DNA of 16,975 nt from UBA5500 sp023622465 (GCA_023622465.1 JAMNZE010000002.1:1-16975); one strand, 5' to 3'. Positions 1 through 7,432 are shown, counted from the stretch's first letter. Notes: generated by a model from the letters alone, not told the origin. Made by a program: numbers and translations.

Positions 1-557
1 GCAATGGCCTTGTTCCAGTTGATATTGGCTTTGGACATATCCACCAGTGACTCATCGATGGCTAATACCACCGAAGTCTCATCTTCGCCCGCATGGCCCT
101 GGCCTTCACAAATGGTTAAAATCTCGGAAGCGTAATCGATCCACCAATTAATTAAGAGGACTGTCAGGCCTAAATCGGCTAAGCGTTCCATCACGTGGGT
201 AAGGGCCGGCGTATTACCACCGTGCCCATTGAACAAAACTAGCTTCTTAACACCCCACTTGGCTAAACCTTTGCCCACATGGAAAACATAGTCGCCAAAA
301 ACTTCGGGCGGAATATCGATGGTACCCGGATAGGGTGCCAGATGCCAGGAATGGCCGTAAGGAACTTCCGGGGCAATAATCAATTCTTCCCCCATCCGTT
401 CATCAATCAGCTCTAGAAAGCGCCGCGGGATGATAACATCGGTACCCAGTGGGCAGTGGTGCCCATGGGCCTCGGTCATACCAATTGGCAATACCACGGT
501 GTCGATACACTCTAGGGCTTCCGCAAATTGATCCGAATTCATATAGAGCATATACAT
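1..557 (-). CDS. Creatininase-family metal-dependent amidohydrolase, C-terminus cut by window edge
   Basis: This is a partial gene of 185 visible codons whose 3' end lies beyond position 1. The protein matches the creatininase/creatinine amidohydrolase fold (the family that also contains MftE and ArfB), cytosolic enzymes that hydrolyse C-N bonds with two divalent metals. Expected metal ligands are visible: E29 and H31 in TEAHGHH, D40 in LGTD, H112 in FNGHGGN and E158 in GHAGEDETS. The ATG at 557 is chosen because AGGAGG (plus-strand 567-572) lies 9 bases upstream; in-frame ATGs at 551 and 542 are less well placed. It begins 23 bases after the gatB-like stop, so the two are probably co-transcribed. 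The family is certain enough, but the substrate cannot be told: creatinine itself is unlikely, and the neighbours do not point to a known pathway such as mycofactocin or archaeal flavin synthesis. Confidence 0.88.
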   Translation of the reverse strand, partial: MYMLYMNSDQFAEALECIDTVVLPIGMTEAHGHHCPLGTDVIIPRRFLELIDERMGEELIIAPEVPYGHSWHLAPYPGTIDIPPEVFGDYVFHVGKGLAKWGVKKLVLFNGHGGNTPALTHVMERLADLGLTVLLINWWIDYASEILTICEGQGHAGEDETSVVLAIDESLVDMSKANINWNKAI

Positions 558-580
558 TCGTCTCTTCCTCCTCGTTTACC

Positions 581-2008
581 CTATTCTTCGGCCAAAGCCT
601 GCTGCAACACCTGTGTCACTATTTTGGGGTTGGCTAAACCATTGGACAAGCTCAGCACCTGCCCCACCAAGAACCCGAAAACTTTCTTCTTTCCCGCCTT
701 GTATTTCTGTACCGCTGCTTCATGCTCAGCCAATACCTGTCCCACCCAGGCACCTATTTGCCCCACGTCGCTTATTTGCTGCACTTGGCGCGAGCGAGCT
801 AAAGCCGCCGGCGCTTGGCCGCTGGTAAAACCTTCGGCCAGTAGCTCTTTTGCTATATTGTGGCTTAACGTCCCCGCCCGCACCAAATCTAATAGTTCAG
901 CCAGCTCCTGCGGTGCTAGCGGACAATCGACAAAATCGATGGCAGCCTGATTGAGTAGGGCCCGCAGCTCGGTCAGCAACCAATTGGCAATATCGGGGGC
1001 CACCGTATAATGGCGCAACACGGCTTCAAAATAGGCGGCTAAACCGGGGTCGCCTGTAATCTCCCGGGCCTGGTAGGGGCTGAGACCCAGCTGCTCCTGA
1101 TAGCGCAACTGCTTCGCCAAAGGCAACTCGGGCAACTCCTGCCGCAGCGCCTCCAGCCAAGCCGGGTCAATAGTGACCGGTGCTATATCCGGTTCCGGTT
1201 TATAGCGGTAATCACTGGCCTGCTCTTTGCTGCGCATGGGTATGGTGACCTGCTGGCTTTCGTCCCAGCGCCTCGTTTCCCGGACTACCCGGTGACCTTG
1301 GGCCAGCAAGGTGGCTTGGCGCTGCTCCTCATAGGCAATAGCTGCCACCACTCCACTAAAAGAACCGATATTCTTAATCTCACAGAGCTCGCCCATTTCT
1401 TCACTGCCCACCGGCCGCAGGCTAATATTCAGTTCACAACGCATGGAGCCTTCTTCTATGCGGGCATCGGATACCCCTAGGTAACGCATCAACAATTGCA
1501 GAGCTTCTAGATAGGCCCGGGCCATTGGGGCGGAGCGAAATACGGGGGGCGTAACCACTTCTAGCAGCGGGATTCCCGCCCGGTTGAAGTCGATTATCTG
1601 CCCCGCCTCCGTCTCTACGGGGCGCCCCGCATCCTCCTCCAGATGTATCTGCTTGATTGGTATCCTTTCAATTTTATCTTCCAGCTCCACGTCCAAATAG
1701 CCCCCTTTACCGAAGGGATACCGCCACTGGGTAATCTGATATCCCTTAGGCAGATCGGGCGCTGTGTAATGCTTGCGGTCGAAGGCAGCCACCGCTGGTA
1801 TCTCACAATTGAGGGCTAAAGCCGCTTTTAAAGCCAGCTCCACCGCCCTTTGATTTAGTTGGGGCTTGGTCGCTGCCTGGCCTAAACAAAAGGGACAAGT
1901 TTGGGTGTTGGGTGCAGCCCCAAAGCGGGTGCTGCAGTCACAGAATGCCTTCTTGTCCGTGGCTAACTGGATATGTACTTCTAGTCCGATTATGGTTTCG
2001 TAGTCCAT
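581..2008 (-). CDS. gatB: GatB-like amidotransferase subunit B, divergent, without gatC/gatA beside it
   Basis: This 475-residue protein has the full GatB length and layout. GatB is the kinase-like subunit of GatCAB, which converts Glu-tRNA(Gln) or Asp-tRNA(Asn) to the amide form using ammonia from GatA. Visible are IGLEVH (7-12), a four-cysteine zinc site (C23, C25, C38, C41), IHLEEDAG (121-128), EEGSMRC (185-191) and ISLRP, then the helical GatB/YqeY tRNA-binding C-terminus (about 320-475). The start at 2008 gives the usual MDYETIIGLEVH opening and has AGGGGG six bases upstream; ATGs at 2014 and further upstream lack a spaced ribosome binding site. Several positions I recall as nearly invariant differ: PGxLPxxN reads AATKPQLN, SQYD reads TQWR, NSF reads GSF (215-217), and DYRYFPEPD has K270 in place of Phe. 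GatC and GatA, usually just upstream, are absent. It may be a paralogue rather than the housekeeping subunit. Confidence 0.85.
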   Translation of the reverse strand: MDYETIIGLEVHIQLATDKKAFCDCSTRFGAAPNTQTCPFCLGQAATKPQLNQRAVELALKAALALNCEIPAVAAFDRKHYTAPDLPKGYQITQWRYPFGKGGYLDVELEDKIERIPIKQIHLEEDAGRPVETEAGQIIDFNRAGIPLLEVVTPPVFRSAPMARAYLEALQLLMRYLGVSDARIEEGSMRCELNISLRPVGSEEMGELCEIKNIGSFSGVVAAIAYEEQRQATLLAQGHRVVRETRRWDESQQVTIPMRSKEQASDYRYKPEPDIAPVTIDPAWLEALRQELPELPLAKQLRYQEQLGLSPYQAREITGDPGLAAYFEAVLRHYTVAPDIANWLLTELRALLNQAAIDFVDCPLAPQELAELLDLVRAGTLSHNIAKELLAEGFTSGQAPAALARSRQVQQISDVGQIGAWVGQVLAEHEAAVQKYKAGKKKVFGFLVGQVLSLSNGLANPKIVTQVLQQALAEE

Positions 2009-2035
2009 TGTCATCCCCCTATCCAAACGAAAGAA

Positions 2036-2069
2036 GGCAGGAGCCGCCAAGCTCAGGCTGGCTCCTGCC
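2036..2069 (-). terminator. Hairpin between ligA and gatB-like gene, probable intrinsic terminator or attenuator
   Basis: A perfect 10-bp inverted repeat (GGCAGGAGCC / GGCTCCTGCC) surrounds a 14-base loop, starting 10 bases after the ligA stop. On the minus strand it is followed by a T-rich run, TTCTTTCGTTT, as in an intrinsic terminator. No convincing promoter is visible between this hairpin and the gatB start, so the downstream pair may depend on read-through. The run of T is interrupted, so partial termination is plausible. Confidence 0.6.
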
Positions 2070-2079
2070 CACCATCAGC

Positions 2080-4080
2080 CTAGCGGGTCTGTAAAAGGGC
2101 TTGCAACTCCTCCCAACTGAGCACGGGCACTCCCAGCTCTTGCGCTCGAGTAAGTTTGCTACCCGCTTTTTCGCCGGCCAGTAGATAGCTGGTCTTCTTG
2201 CTCACACTAGAGGCCACCTGGCCACCGTGCTGTTCAATAAACTGTCTGGCCTCAGTTCGGGTAACGCCGGGCAGAGTGCCAGTAATGACAAAGGTTTGCC
2301 CTGTAAGAGGGCCCTCCTGCCCCTGATCCCCCAAATAGCGTAGATTGACACCGGCGGCTTTCAGTTTTTCAATCAGCCACTGGTTCGCTGGGGCGGCAAA
2401 ATAGTTGATAATGCTGGCGGCCATCTTGGTTCCCACATCGGGCACCTGCTGTAATTCTTCCGCCTTTGCCACCATAAGTTTTTCCAGAGTACCAAAGTGC
2501 TGGGCCAAACTCAGGGCTCCTTTAGCCCCCACATGGCGAATACCTAAGGCAAAGATGAGGCGTTCCAATGAGTTCTGCTTACTCTTAGCAATGGCTGCCA
2601 CCAGTTTATCCGCTGTTTTCTGCCCCACCCGCTCTAGAGTCATTAGTTGTTCGGCCTTTAAATCGTAGAGGTCGGCCACATCCTGAACCAGGCCTGCAGC
2701 CAACAGAGCCGAGACCATAGCCGGCCCCAGGCCTTCAATGTCCATAGCATCCCGGGAAGCAAAGTGTATTAACCCCTCTCGGAGCACCGCCGGACAAGAA
2801 CCATTGGGGCAGCGCCAAGCCACTTCCTGGGGCTCCCGCACCACCGATGTCCCACACTCGGGACAGGTGGTGGGCATCACATACACCCTTTCTTCTCCGG
2901 TGCGCAAGGAAGGTACCGGGGCTACCACTTCCGGGATAATATCGCCAGCCTTCTGTACAATTACCGTATCGCCAATACGGATATCTTTAGCAGCGATCAG
3001 GTCCGCATTATGCAACGAGGCCCGACTAACCACCGTACCGGCGATGGTGACCGGCTCCAACACCGCATTAGGGTTGAGGGTGCCGGTGCGCCCCACACTG
3101 ATAATGATGTCTAAAAGCTTGGTCTGCACCTGTTCGGCTGGAAATTTATAGGCGATGGCCCAACGGGGGTTTCTCGCCGTGTAACCTAACCGCTCCTGTA
3201 GAGCGAAGTCATTGACCTTGATCACAATCCCATCGATTTCATAGGGCAGCTCATGGCGTTTATCATGCCAAGCCTGACAATACTCGATAACCGCCTCGAT
3301 ATCACTAAGCACTACCCGCTGTTGGTTGACGGGAAAGCCGATCTGCCTTAATAGGCGCAGAGTTTCCTCCTGAGTAGGCGGCAAGGGCCGCTCCTCGATG
3401 GCGGCTAAGCCGTAGAAGAAAATATCTAATCCCCGGCGGGCCGCCACCTTCGGGTCCAATTGCCGCAAGGAACCGGCGGCCGCATTGCGGGGGTTAGCGA
3501 ATAGAGGTTGCCCCGCCTCCTGCCGCTCCTCATTGAGACGGGCAAAGGCGGCTTTGGACATATAGGCCTCCCCTCGAACCGTAAGGGTATAGGGTTCCTG
3601 TAAACGCAGGGGTACACCCGGCAAAGTACGCAAGTTGTTGGTGATGTCTTCACCCACGGTTCCATCCCCGCGGGTAGCACCGGTCACGAGTACACCGTCC
3701 GCATATTGGAGGGAGACGGCTAGACCATCGATCTTTAGCTCTAGCACATACTCCACTTCAGAATCTCCGGCAACGGCCCGCACCCGCTGGTCAAACTCCC
3801 GCAAATCGCCAGCGCTAAAGGCATTGGCTAGACTATACATGGGAATAGGATGGGTGACGCTGGCAAAACCGGTGGCCGGCTCCGCACCCACTCGCTGGGT
3901 AGGGGAGTCGGGCGTGATCAATTCGGGATATTTATCCTCGATATCTTGTAGCTCGCGCAGGAGGCGATCATATTCGGCATCGGAGATTTCCGGATCATCC
4001 AAAACGTAATAGCGGTAATTATGGTAATGTAAAATCTGGCGCAATTCAGCAGCCCGTTTGGCCACAGCTTCAGAAACCAT
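2080..4080 (-). CDS. ligA: NAD-dependent DNA ligase LigA
   Basis: This 666-residue enzyme seals nicks in duplex DNA during replication and repair, using NAD+ to adenylate its active-site lysine. All domains are present in the usual order: the NMN-binding Ia region with HYHNYRYYVLDDP (18-30), the adenylation domain with K116 in KIDG (116-119) and TRGDGTVGEDIT (136-147), the OB fold, a zinc finger (C406, C409, C424, C429), helix-hairpin-helix repeats (about 445-570) and a C-terminal BRCT domain (about 590-664). Length is typical of bacterial LigA. The ATG start has GGGAGGTG ten bases upstream. It begins 20 bases after the pcrA stop, so the two repair genes almost surely share a transcript. A hairpin follows its stop codon. 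Confidence 0.98.
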   Translation of the reverse strand: MVSEAVAKRAAELRQILHYHNYRYYVLDDPEISDAEYDRLLRELQDIEDKYPELITPDSPTQRVGAEPATGFASVTHPIPMYSLANAFSAGDLREFDQRVRAVAGDSEVEYVLELKIDGLAVSLQYADGVLVTGATRGDGTVGEDITNNLRTLPGVPLRLQEPYTLTVRGEAYMSKAAFARLNEERQEAGQPLFANPRNAAAGSLRQLDPKVAARRGLDIFFYGLAAIEERPLPPTQEETLRLLRQIGFPVNQQRVVLSDIEAVIEYCQAWHDKRHELPYEIDGIVIKVNDFALQERLGYTARNPRWAIAYKFPAEQVQTKLLDIIISVGRTGTLNPNAVLEPVTIAGTVVSRASLHNADLIAAKDIRIGDTVIVQKAGDIIPEVVAPVPSLRTGEERVYVMPTTCPECGTSVVREPQEVAWRCPNGSCPAVLREGLIHFASRDAMDIEGLGPAMVSALLAAGLVQDVADLYDLKAEQLMTLERVGQKTADKLVAAIAKSKQNSLERLIFALGIRHVGAKGALSLAQHFGTLEKLMVAKAEELQQVPDVGTKMAASIINYFAAPANQWLIEKLKAAGVNLRYLGDQGQEGPLTGQTFVITGTLPGVTRTEARQFIEQHGGQVASSVSKKTSYLLAGEKAGSKLTRAQELGVPVLSWEELQALLQTR

Positions 4081-4100
4081 GTGGGTAGTACACCTCCCGC

Positions 4101-6275
4101 TTAGATTACTTCTAAGGATGTGTATTGCAACGACAGGGTTTTCATCTGGTTACCCTTATCAAAAACCACCGTTACAAAAAGGTCGTTACCACTCTTGCGG
4201 GTAGAGACGACTGTACCCTCTCCAAAACTTTTGTGCCTTACCCTTTGTCCATCAGCAAAAGCCTTCTGGCCGTCTGCTACCTGGGGCTCGGGCTCGATCC
4301 TGATAGATAGGGGTTTAGTCGAGTGACTGACCGTCGATTGCGACGGACTTAAGGACCAGCCGCGGCTTTCTTTCACCTCATCGGGAATTTCGGTTAAGAA
4401 GCGGGAAGGCAAATTGTAACTATGGCGGCCCGAAAGCAGGCGTTGCCAAGCATGGGTCAAATAGAGCCTTTCTTGTGCTCGGGTGATGCCCACGTAACAG
4501 AGGCGCCGCTCTTCTTCTAATTCGTCCTCATCGGCTAGCGCCCGCGCATGGGGGAAAATGCCTTCTTCCATGCCAGTCAAGAAAACTATGGGAAACTCCA
4601 GCCCCTTAGCCGTGTGCAAGGTGAGCATGTGCACCGCCTCTCCCTCAGCCTGAGTATCCGCATCGGAAAGCAATTCAATACCGGCCAGGAAAACGTCTAA
4701 GCCGGCCTCGGGCTCCCGCATACAAAAGTCTTGGGCCACAGAAACAAATTCCTGTAAGTTCTCTAACCGGGCTAAGGATTCGGGATCGGGTCCATCGGCT
4801 TCTAAGGTCGCCCGGTAGCCGGTCTGGTCTAATAAGGTCTCCACCAGCTCGGCCACGCTTAAGAAATCGGCCATGCGCCGCCAGTCGGCCAACTGTTGGA
4901 CAAAGGCCTGCACCTTGCTAGCGGCCGCCTTCCCTATGCTGCTAATTTTATCCACCTGCTCGGCTGCCATTAGTAGGGGCATCTCATGCTCCTCCGCATA
5001 ATCGCTGAGCCGCTTTATAGTAGTAGCACCAATCCCTCGACGGGGTACATTGACTATGCGTTCAAAGCTGACACTGTCGGCCGGGTTCACCAGCAAACGC
5101 AAATAGGCGATGATATCCTTAATCTCGCGGCGCTTGTAGAACTCGACCCCTTTATAAATGGTATAGGGAATGTCCCGCCGCAGGAATACTTCTTCCAGGG
5201 CGCGGGACTGGGCATTGGTGCGATACAGTATGGCGATATCATCATAACTTCTGCCTTGGCTATGCAAAAACTCTATCTCGTTGGCGATCTGGCTAGCCTC
5301 ATCGCGCTCATCATTGGCTGTAAGTACCTGCACCGGGTCGCCCGCCGGGTTAGCTGTCCACAAACGTTTCGGTTTACGCCCCACATTATTGGCCACCACC
5401 GCATTGGCCGCATCCAAAATATTCTGGGTGGAACGGTAGTTTTGTTCTAGTTTAATAACTGTTGCATCGGGAAAATCCTCTTCGAAGTCCAGGATATTGC
5501 GCAAATTGGCTCCCCTGAAGGCATAAATGGACTGGTCGTCGTCGCCCACCACCATCAGATTGCGATGTTTAGCAGCCAAAATTCTTACCAACTCATACTG
5601 GGCCCGGTTAGTATCTTGGTACTCGTCCACCAATATATGCTTAAACTGCTCCTGGTAGCCTTCGCGCACGTCAGCGTGATTTTTTAAGAGCTCCACCGCT
5701 AAATAGAGCAGGTCGTCAAAATCAACCGCATTATTGATGAGCAATTTACGTTGATACAATCTATACACGGAGGCTACCGTTTCTTCCACAAAGTCTTGGG
5801 CATAACGAGCATACTCTTCCGGCGACTCCAAGTTATTCTTAGCTCTACTAATAAGCCCGTGCACCATGCTAGGCTTAAATCGATTGTTGGCAATATTTAA
5901 CTCCTGCAAGCACTGTTTAATCAAGGCCGTTTGCTCATTGGTATCATAGATGACAAAGTTCTTTCCTAGCCCTAACCTTTCGCCGTCCCGGCGCAACATA
6001 CGTACACAGGCGGCATGAAAGGTGCCCACCCACATGCCGCGGGCATGAGGAACCAACTCTTCTAGCCGCTGTTGCATTTCCTGGGCCGCCTTGTTGGTGA
6101 AGGTTATGGCTAAAATCTGGTGCGGGCGCACACCACAATGGTCTATCAAATAGGCTATCCGATAGGTTAGTACACGGGTCTTGCCACTACCGGCACCCGC
6201 TAAAATGAGTAGCGGTCCCGAAGGATGGGTTACCGCCTGCCGTTGAATTGGATTAAGTTTATCTAATAACTGCAT
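4101..6275 (-). CDS. pcrA: ATP-dependent DNA helicase PcrA (UvrD/Rep family)
   Basis: This 724-residue superfamily 1A helicase is the essential Gram-positive counterpart of UvrD; it unwinds DNA 3'-5' in repair, rolling-circle replication and removal of RecA or RNA polymerase. Helicase motifs are intact: Walker A AGAGSGKT (26-33), TFTNKAA (58-64), DEYQD (217-221), GDDDQSIYAFRGA (244-256), QNYRST (278-283), then LTLHTAKGLEFP and YVGITRAQERLYL near residues 550-620. The C-terminus is a Tudor-like domain (HKSFGEGTVV), the part known to contact RNA polymerase in PcrA. A TTG at 6278 directly precedes the ATG at 6275; the ATG is preferred because AGGAGG lies six bases upstream of it but only three from the TTG. 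It heads the pcrA-ligA unit, behind a candidate promoter and SOS box. pcrB is not upstream. Confidence 0.97.
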   Translation of the reverse strand: MQLLDKLNPIQRQAVTHPSGPLLILAGAGSGKTRVLTYRIAYLIDHCGVRPHQILAITFTNKAAQEMQQRLEELVPHARGMWVGTFHAACVRMLRRDGERLGLGKNFVIYDTNEQTALIKQCLQELNIANNRFKPSMVHGLISRAKNNLESPEEYARYAQDFVEETVASVYRLYQRKLLINNAVDFDDLLYLAVELLKNHADVREGYQEQFKHILVDEYQDTNRAQYELVRILAAKHRNLMVVGDDDQSIYAFRGANLRNILDFEEDFPDATVIKLEQNYRSTQNILDAANAVVANNVGRKPKRLWTANPAGDPVQVLTANDERDEASQIANEIEFLHSQGRSYDDIAILYRTNAQSRALEEVFLRRDIPYTIYKGVEFYKRREIKDIIAYLRLLVNPADSVSFERIVNVPRRGIGATTIKRLSDYAEEHEMPLLMAAEQVDKISSIGKAAASKVQAFVQQLADWRRMADFLSVAELVETLLDQTGYRATLEADGPDPESLARLENLQEFVSVAQDFCMREPEAGLDVFLAGIELLSDADTQAEGEAVHMLTLHTAKGLEFPIVFLTGMEEGIFPHARALADEDELEEERRLCYVGITRAQERLYLTHAWQRLLSGRHSYNLPSRFLTEIPDEVKESRGWSLSPSQSTVSHSTKPLSIRIEPEPQVADGQKAFADGQRVRHKSFGEGTVVSTRKSGNDLFVTVVFDKGNQMKTLSLQYTSLEVI

Positions 6276-6330
6276 CAAGGGCCTCCTTACTACTTCTATG
6301 ACCTTAACGATACCATCTTCTTCTTTGCCG

Positions 6331-6336
6331 ATTATA
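6331..6336 (-). promoter_or_regulatory. Candidate -10 element of the pcrA promoter
   Basis: A perfect TATAAT lies on the minus strand, 55 bases upstream of the pcrA ATG and downstream of the terminator that closes the preceding unit. The -35 position (AAATAT at 17-bp spacing, 6354-6359) is a poor match to TTGACA, so strength is uncertain. It is the only good -10 in the gap. Confidence 0.5.
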
Positions 6337-6348
6337 AATCCTGCTCAG

Positions 6349-6362
6349 CGAACATATTTTCG
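6349..6362. promoter_or_regulatory. Candidate LexA/DinR (SOS) box upstream of pcrA
   Basis: The 14-mer CGAACATATTTTCG differs at one base from a perfect palindrome, CGAACATATGTTCG, and in the minus orientation matches the Bacillus SOS consensus CGAACRNRYGTTYG at 13 of 14 positions. It covers the -35 region of the candidate pcrA promoter, where a bound repressor would block RNA polymerase. This implies DNA-damage induction of pcrA-ligA. It is a sequence match only. Confidence 0.55.
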
Positions 6363-6365
6363 TGC

Positions 6366-6402
6366 AAAAAGGACTGTCGCAAACTATCTTTGACGACAGT
6401 CC
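6366..6402 (-). terminator. Intrinsic terminator after the response regulator-folT unit
   Basis: A perfect 9-bp stem (GGACTGTCG / CGACAGTCC, 6371-6379 and 6394-6402) can extend inward through an AAA/TTT pairing with small bulges, and is followed on the minus strand by TTTTT (6366-6370). It lies 20 bases past the folT-like stop. It separates this unit from pcrA, which therefore needs its own promoter. Confidence 0.85.
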
Positions 6403-6422
6403 CCTTCGATTCGCAGAATTCT

Positions 6423-6932
6423 TTACCGCACTCGCATCACGCGCAAAATATGGGGGCGCAGAGCATATAACAAACTGGTCATCACCACTATCGTAGCCGC
6501 CGCATTGGCAACTCGCACAGGTAAAAGCACGGCAGCTGCTTTACCAGTGATTATTGTCAACCAATAGGTATTGAGCACGACGGAAGTGATCACCTCAGAA
6601 ACGGCGATAGCCCCTAGTAACTGCCAGTAGGAGCTGCGCCAGCGATTGCGTCCCAGCAACAAGGGGACTATGGCTCCCGCCAAACCCGAGCTGAGAGTAA
6701 ATCCGGGGAAGTAGGCGCCGATAGGAAACAGGTTAGCACCGATAAAATCGCCTAGGGCGCCCGCAATAAAACCCCAGCCCGGGCCATAAGCTATGCCGAC
6801 CACCAAAATTGGCAACCAGCCCAGACCAATACTAATAATGGGAGTGTTAATACTTAAAAAACGACGGGCCACAATAGAAATAGCTAGGAGTAGAGCGGTG
6901 GTTACTAATCGACTAAGACGACTCTGTTGCAT
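6423..6932 (-). CDS. folT: FolT-like ECF transporter S component (probable folate uptake)
   Basis: This 169-residue, very hydrophobic protein has about six membrane segments and the pattern of folate-family S components: a basic RRFLS near the N-terminus, GWLPILVVGIAYGPGWG, GALGDFIGANLFPIG and YFPGFTLSSGLAG. S components sit in the membrane, bind one vitamin tightly and work with a shared EcfA-A'-T energising module, which is not encoded in this window. Folate or a folate precursor is the expected substrate. The ATG at 6932 is preceded by GAGGTG four bases upstream. It starts 17 bases after the response regulator stop, so both are probably on one transcript, ended by the terminator just downstream. 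Family is confident; substrate is inferred from the motif pattern. PurN and PurH in this window use 10-formyl-tetrahydrofolate, which gives only an indirect link. Confidence 0.85.
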   Translation of the reverse strand: MQQSRLSRLVTTALLLAISIVARRFLSINTPIISIGLGWLPILVVGIAYGPGWGFIAGALGDFIGANLFPIGAYFPGFTLSSGLAGAIVPLLLGRNRWRSSYWQLLGAIAVSEVITSVVLNTYWLTIITGKAAAVLLPVRVANAAATIVVMTSLLYALRPHILRVMRVR

Positions 6933-6949
6933 TTTACACCTCTGACTTT

Positions 6950-7321
6950 CTATTGTTGAGCTAAGACCTCTGCTACTAGACTCACCAAATCGTTGAGGTC
7001 AAAGGGCTTATGGAGCTTTCCTTGCACACCTAGTTTCTCCACTTTAGCCCAGTTTGCATCATCCATATCGGCTGTTACCATAATCACGGGCAAAGTAGGA
7101 TGCTGAGCCCGTAACTTTAACAAAGTCTCCGGTCCCGACAGCCCTGGCATTCTCATGTCTAATAACACCAGGTCGGGTTGGGTTTCTGCCACAAAAATTA
7201 GGGCCTCTTCGCCACTACCAACGGTGGCCACCCGATAGCCGAACTGGATAAGCACTTCTTCAAATAATAGCCGCATCCCCTTCTGATCGTCAACCACTAG
7301 AATTAGTCTGCCCTGCGCCAT
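6950..7321 (-). CDS. Spo0F-like single-domain response regulator
   Basis: This 123-residue protein is a lone receiver domain with no output domain. The acidic pocket (D11, D12), phospho-acceptor D55 (LVLLDMRMPG), T83 and K105 (KPFD) are all present, each one residue later than in Bacillus subtilis Spo0F. The VDDQKGMRLLFEEV segment also follows the Spo0F pattern (DDQxGxRxLxxEV), as does the length. Spo0F passes phosphate from sensor kinases to Spo0B and then Spo0A at the start of sporulation. However, Spo0F Tyr84 corresponds to D85 here, and the neighbours do not match the usual Spo0F locus, so a CheY-like relay role is also possible. The ATG has AAGGTG six bases upstream. A folT-like gene follows after 17 bases. 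No partner kinase is nearby. Confidence 0.88.
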   Translation of the reverse strand: MAQGRLILVVDDQKGMRLLFEEVLIQFGYRVATVGSGEEALIFVAETQPDLVLLDMRMPGLSGPETLLKLRAQHPTLPVIMVTADMDDANWAKVEKLGVQGKLHKPFDLNDLVSLVAEVLAQQ

Positions 7322-7417
7322 TTACTTCACCTTCTCCTATCCTCTTCTTCCATTCGTTTCTCCACCCTACAGCTTAGGCCCTGCCAAATTGGACCTATCA
7401 TAATATCTACTTTAGGG

Positions 7418-7432
7418 TTATAATTATTATAA
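7418..7432. promoter_or_regulatory. Mirrored -10 hexamers in the divergent response regulator/yedF promoter region
   Basis: TTATAAT-T-ATTATAA is a perfect 7-bp inverted repeat. It places TATAAT on the plus strand (7419-7424, toward yedF) and on the minus strand (7431-7426, toward the response regulator). No strong -35 hexamer is seen on either side at 16-18 bases. The surrounding 145-base gap is the only place both genes could be started from, and it is AT-rich compared with its flanks. Confidence 0.45.

Noticed and set aside
2009..2050. Longer GatB start (MAAPAFFRLDRGMT...)
   Set aside because: The extension would run through the ligA-gatB hairpin. The family's normal N-terminus starts at the ATG at 2008, which has its own ribosome binding site.
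2009..2079. T-box riboswitch upstream of the gatB-like gene
   Set aside because: The gap is only 71 bases and lacks the conserved T-box sequence and the specifier stem; a simple hairpin explains it.
6276..6278. TTG as the start of pcrA, giving MMQLLDK
   Set aside because: The AGGAGG is only three bases from the TTG but six from the following ATG at 6275, which is the normal spacing.
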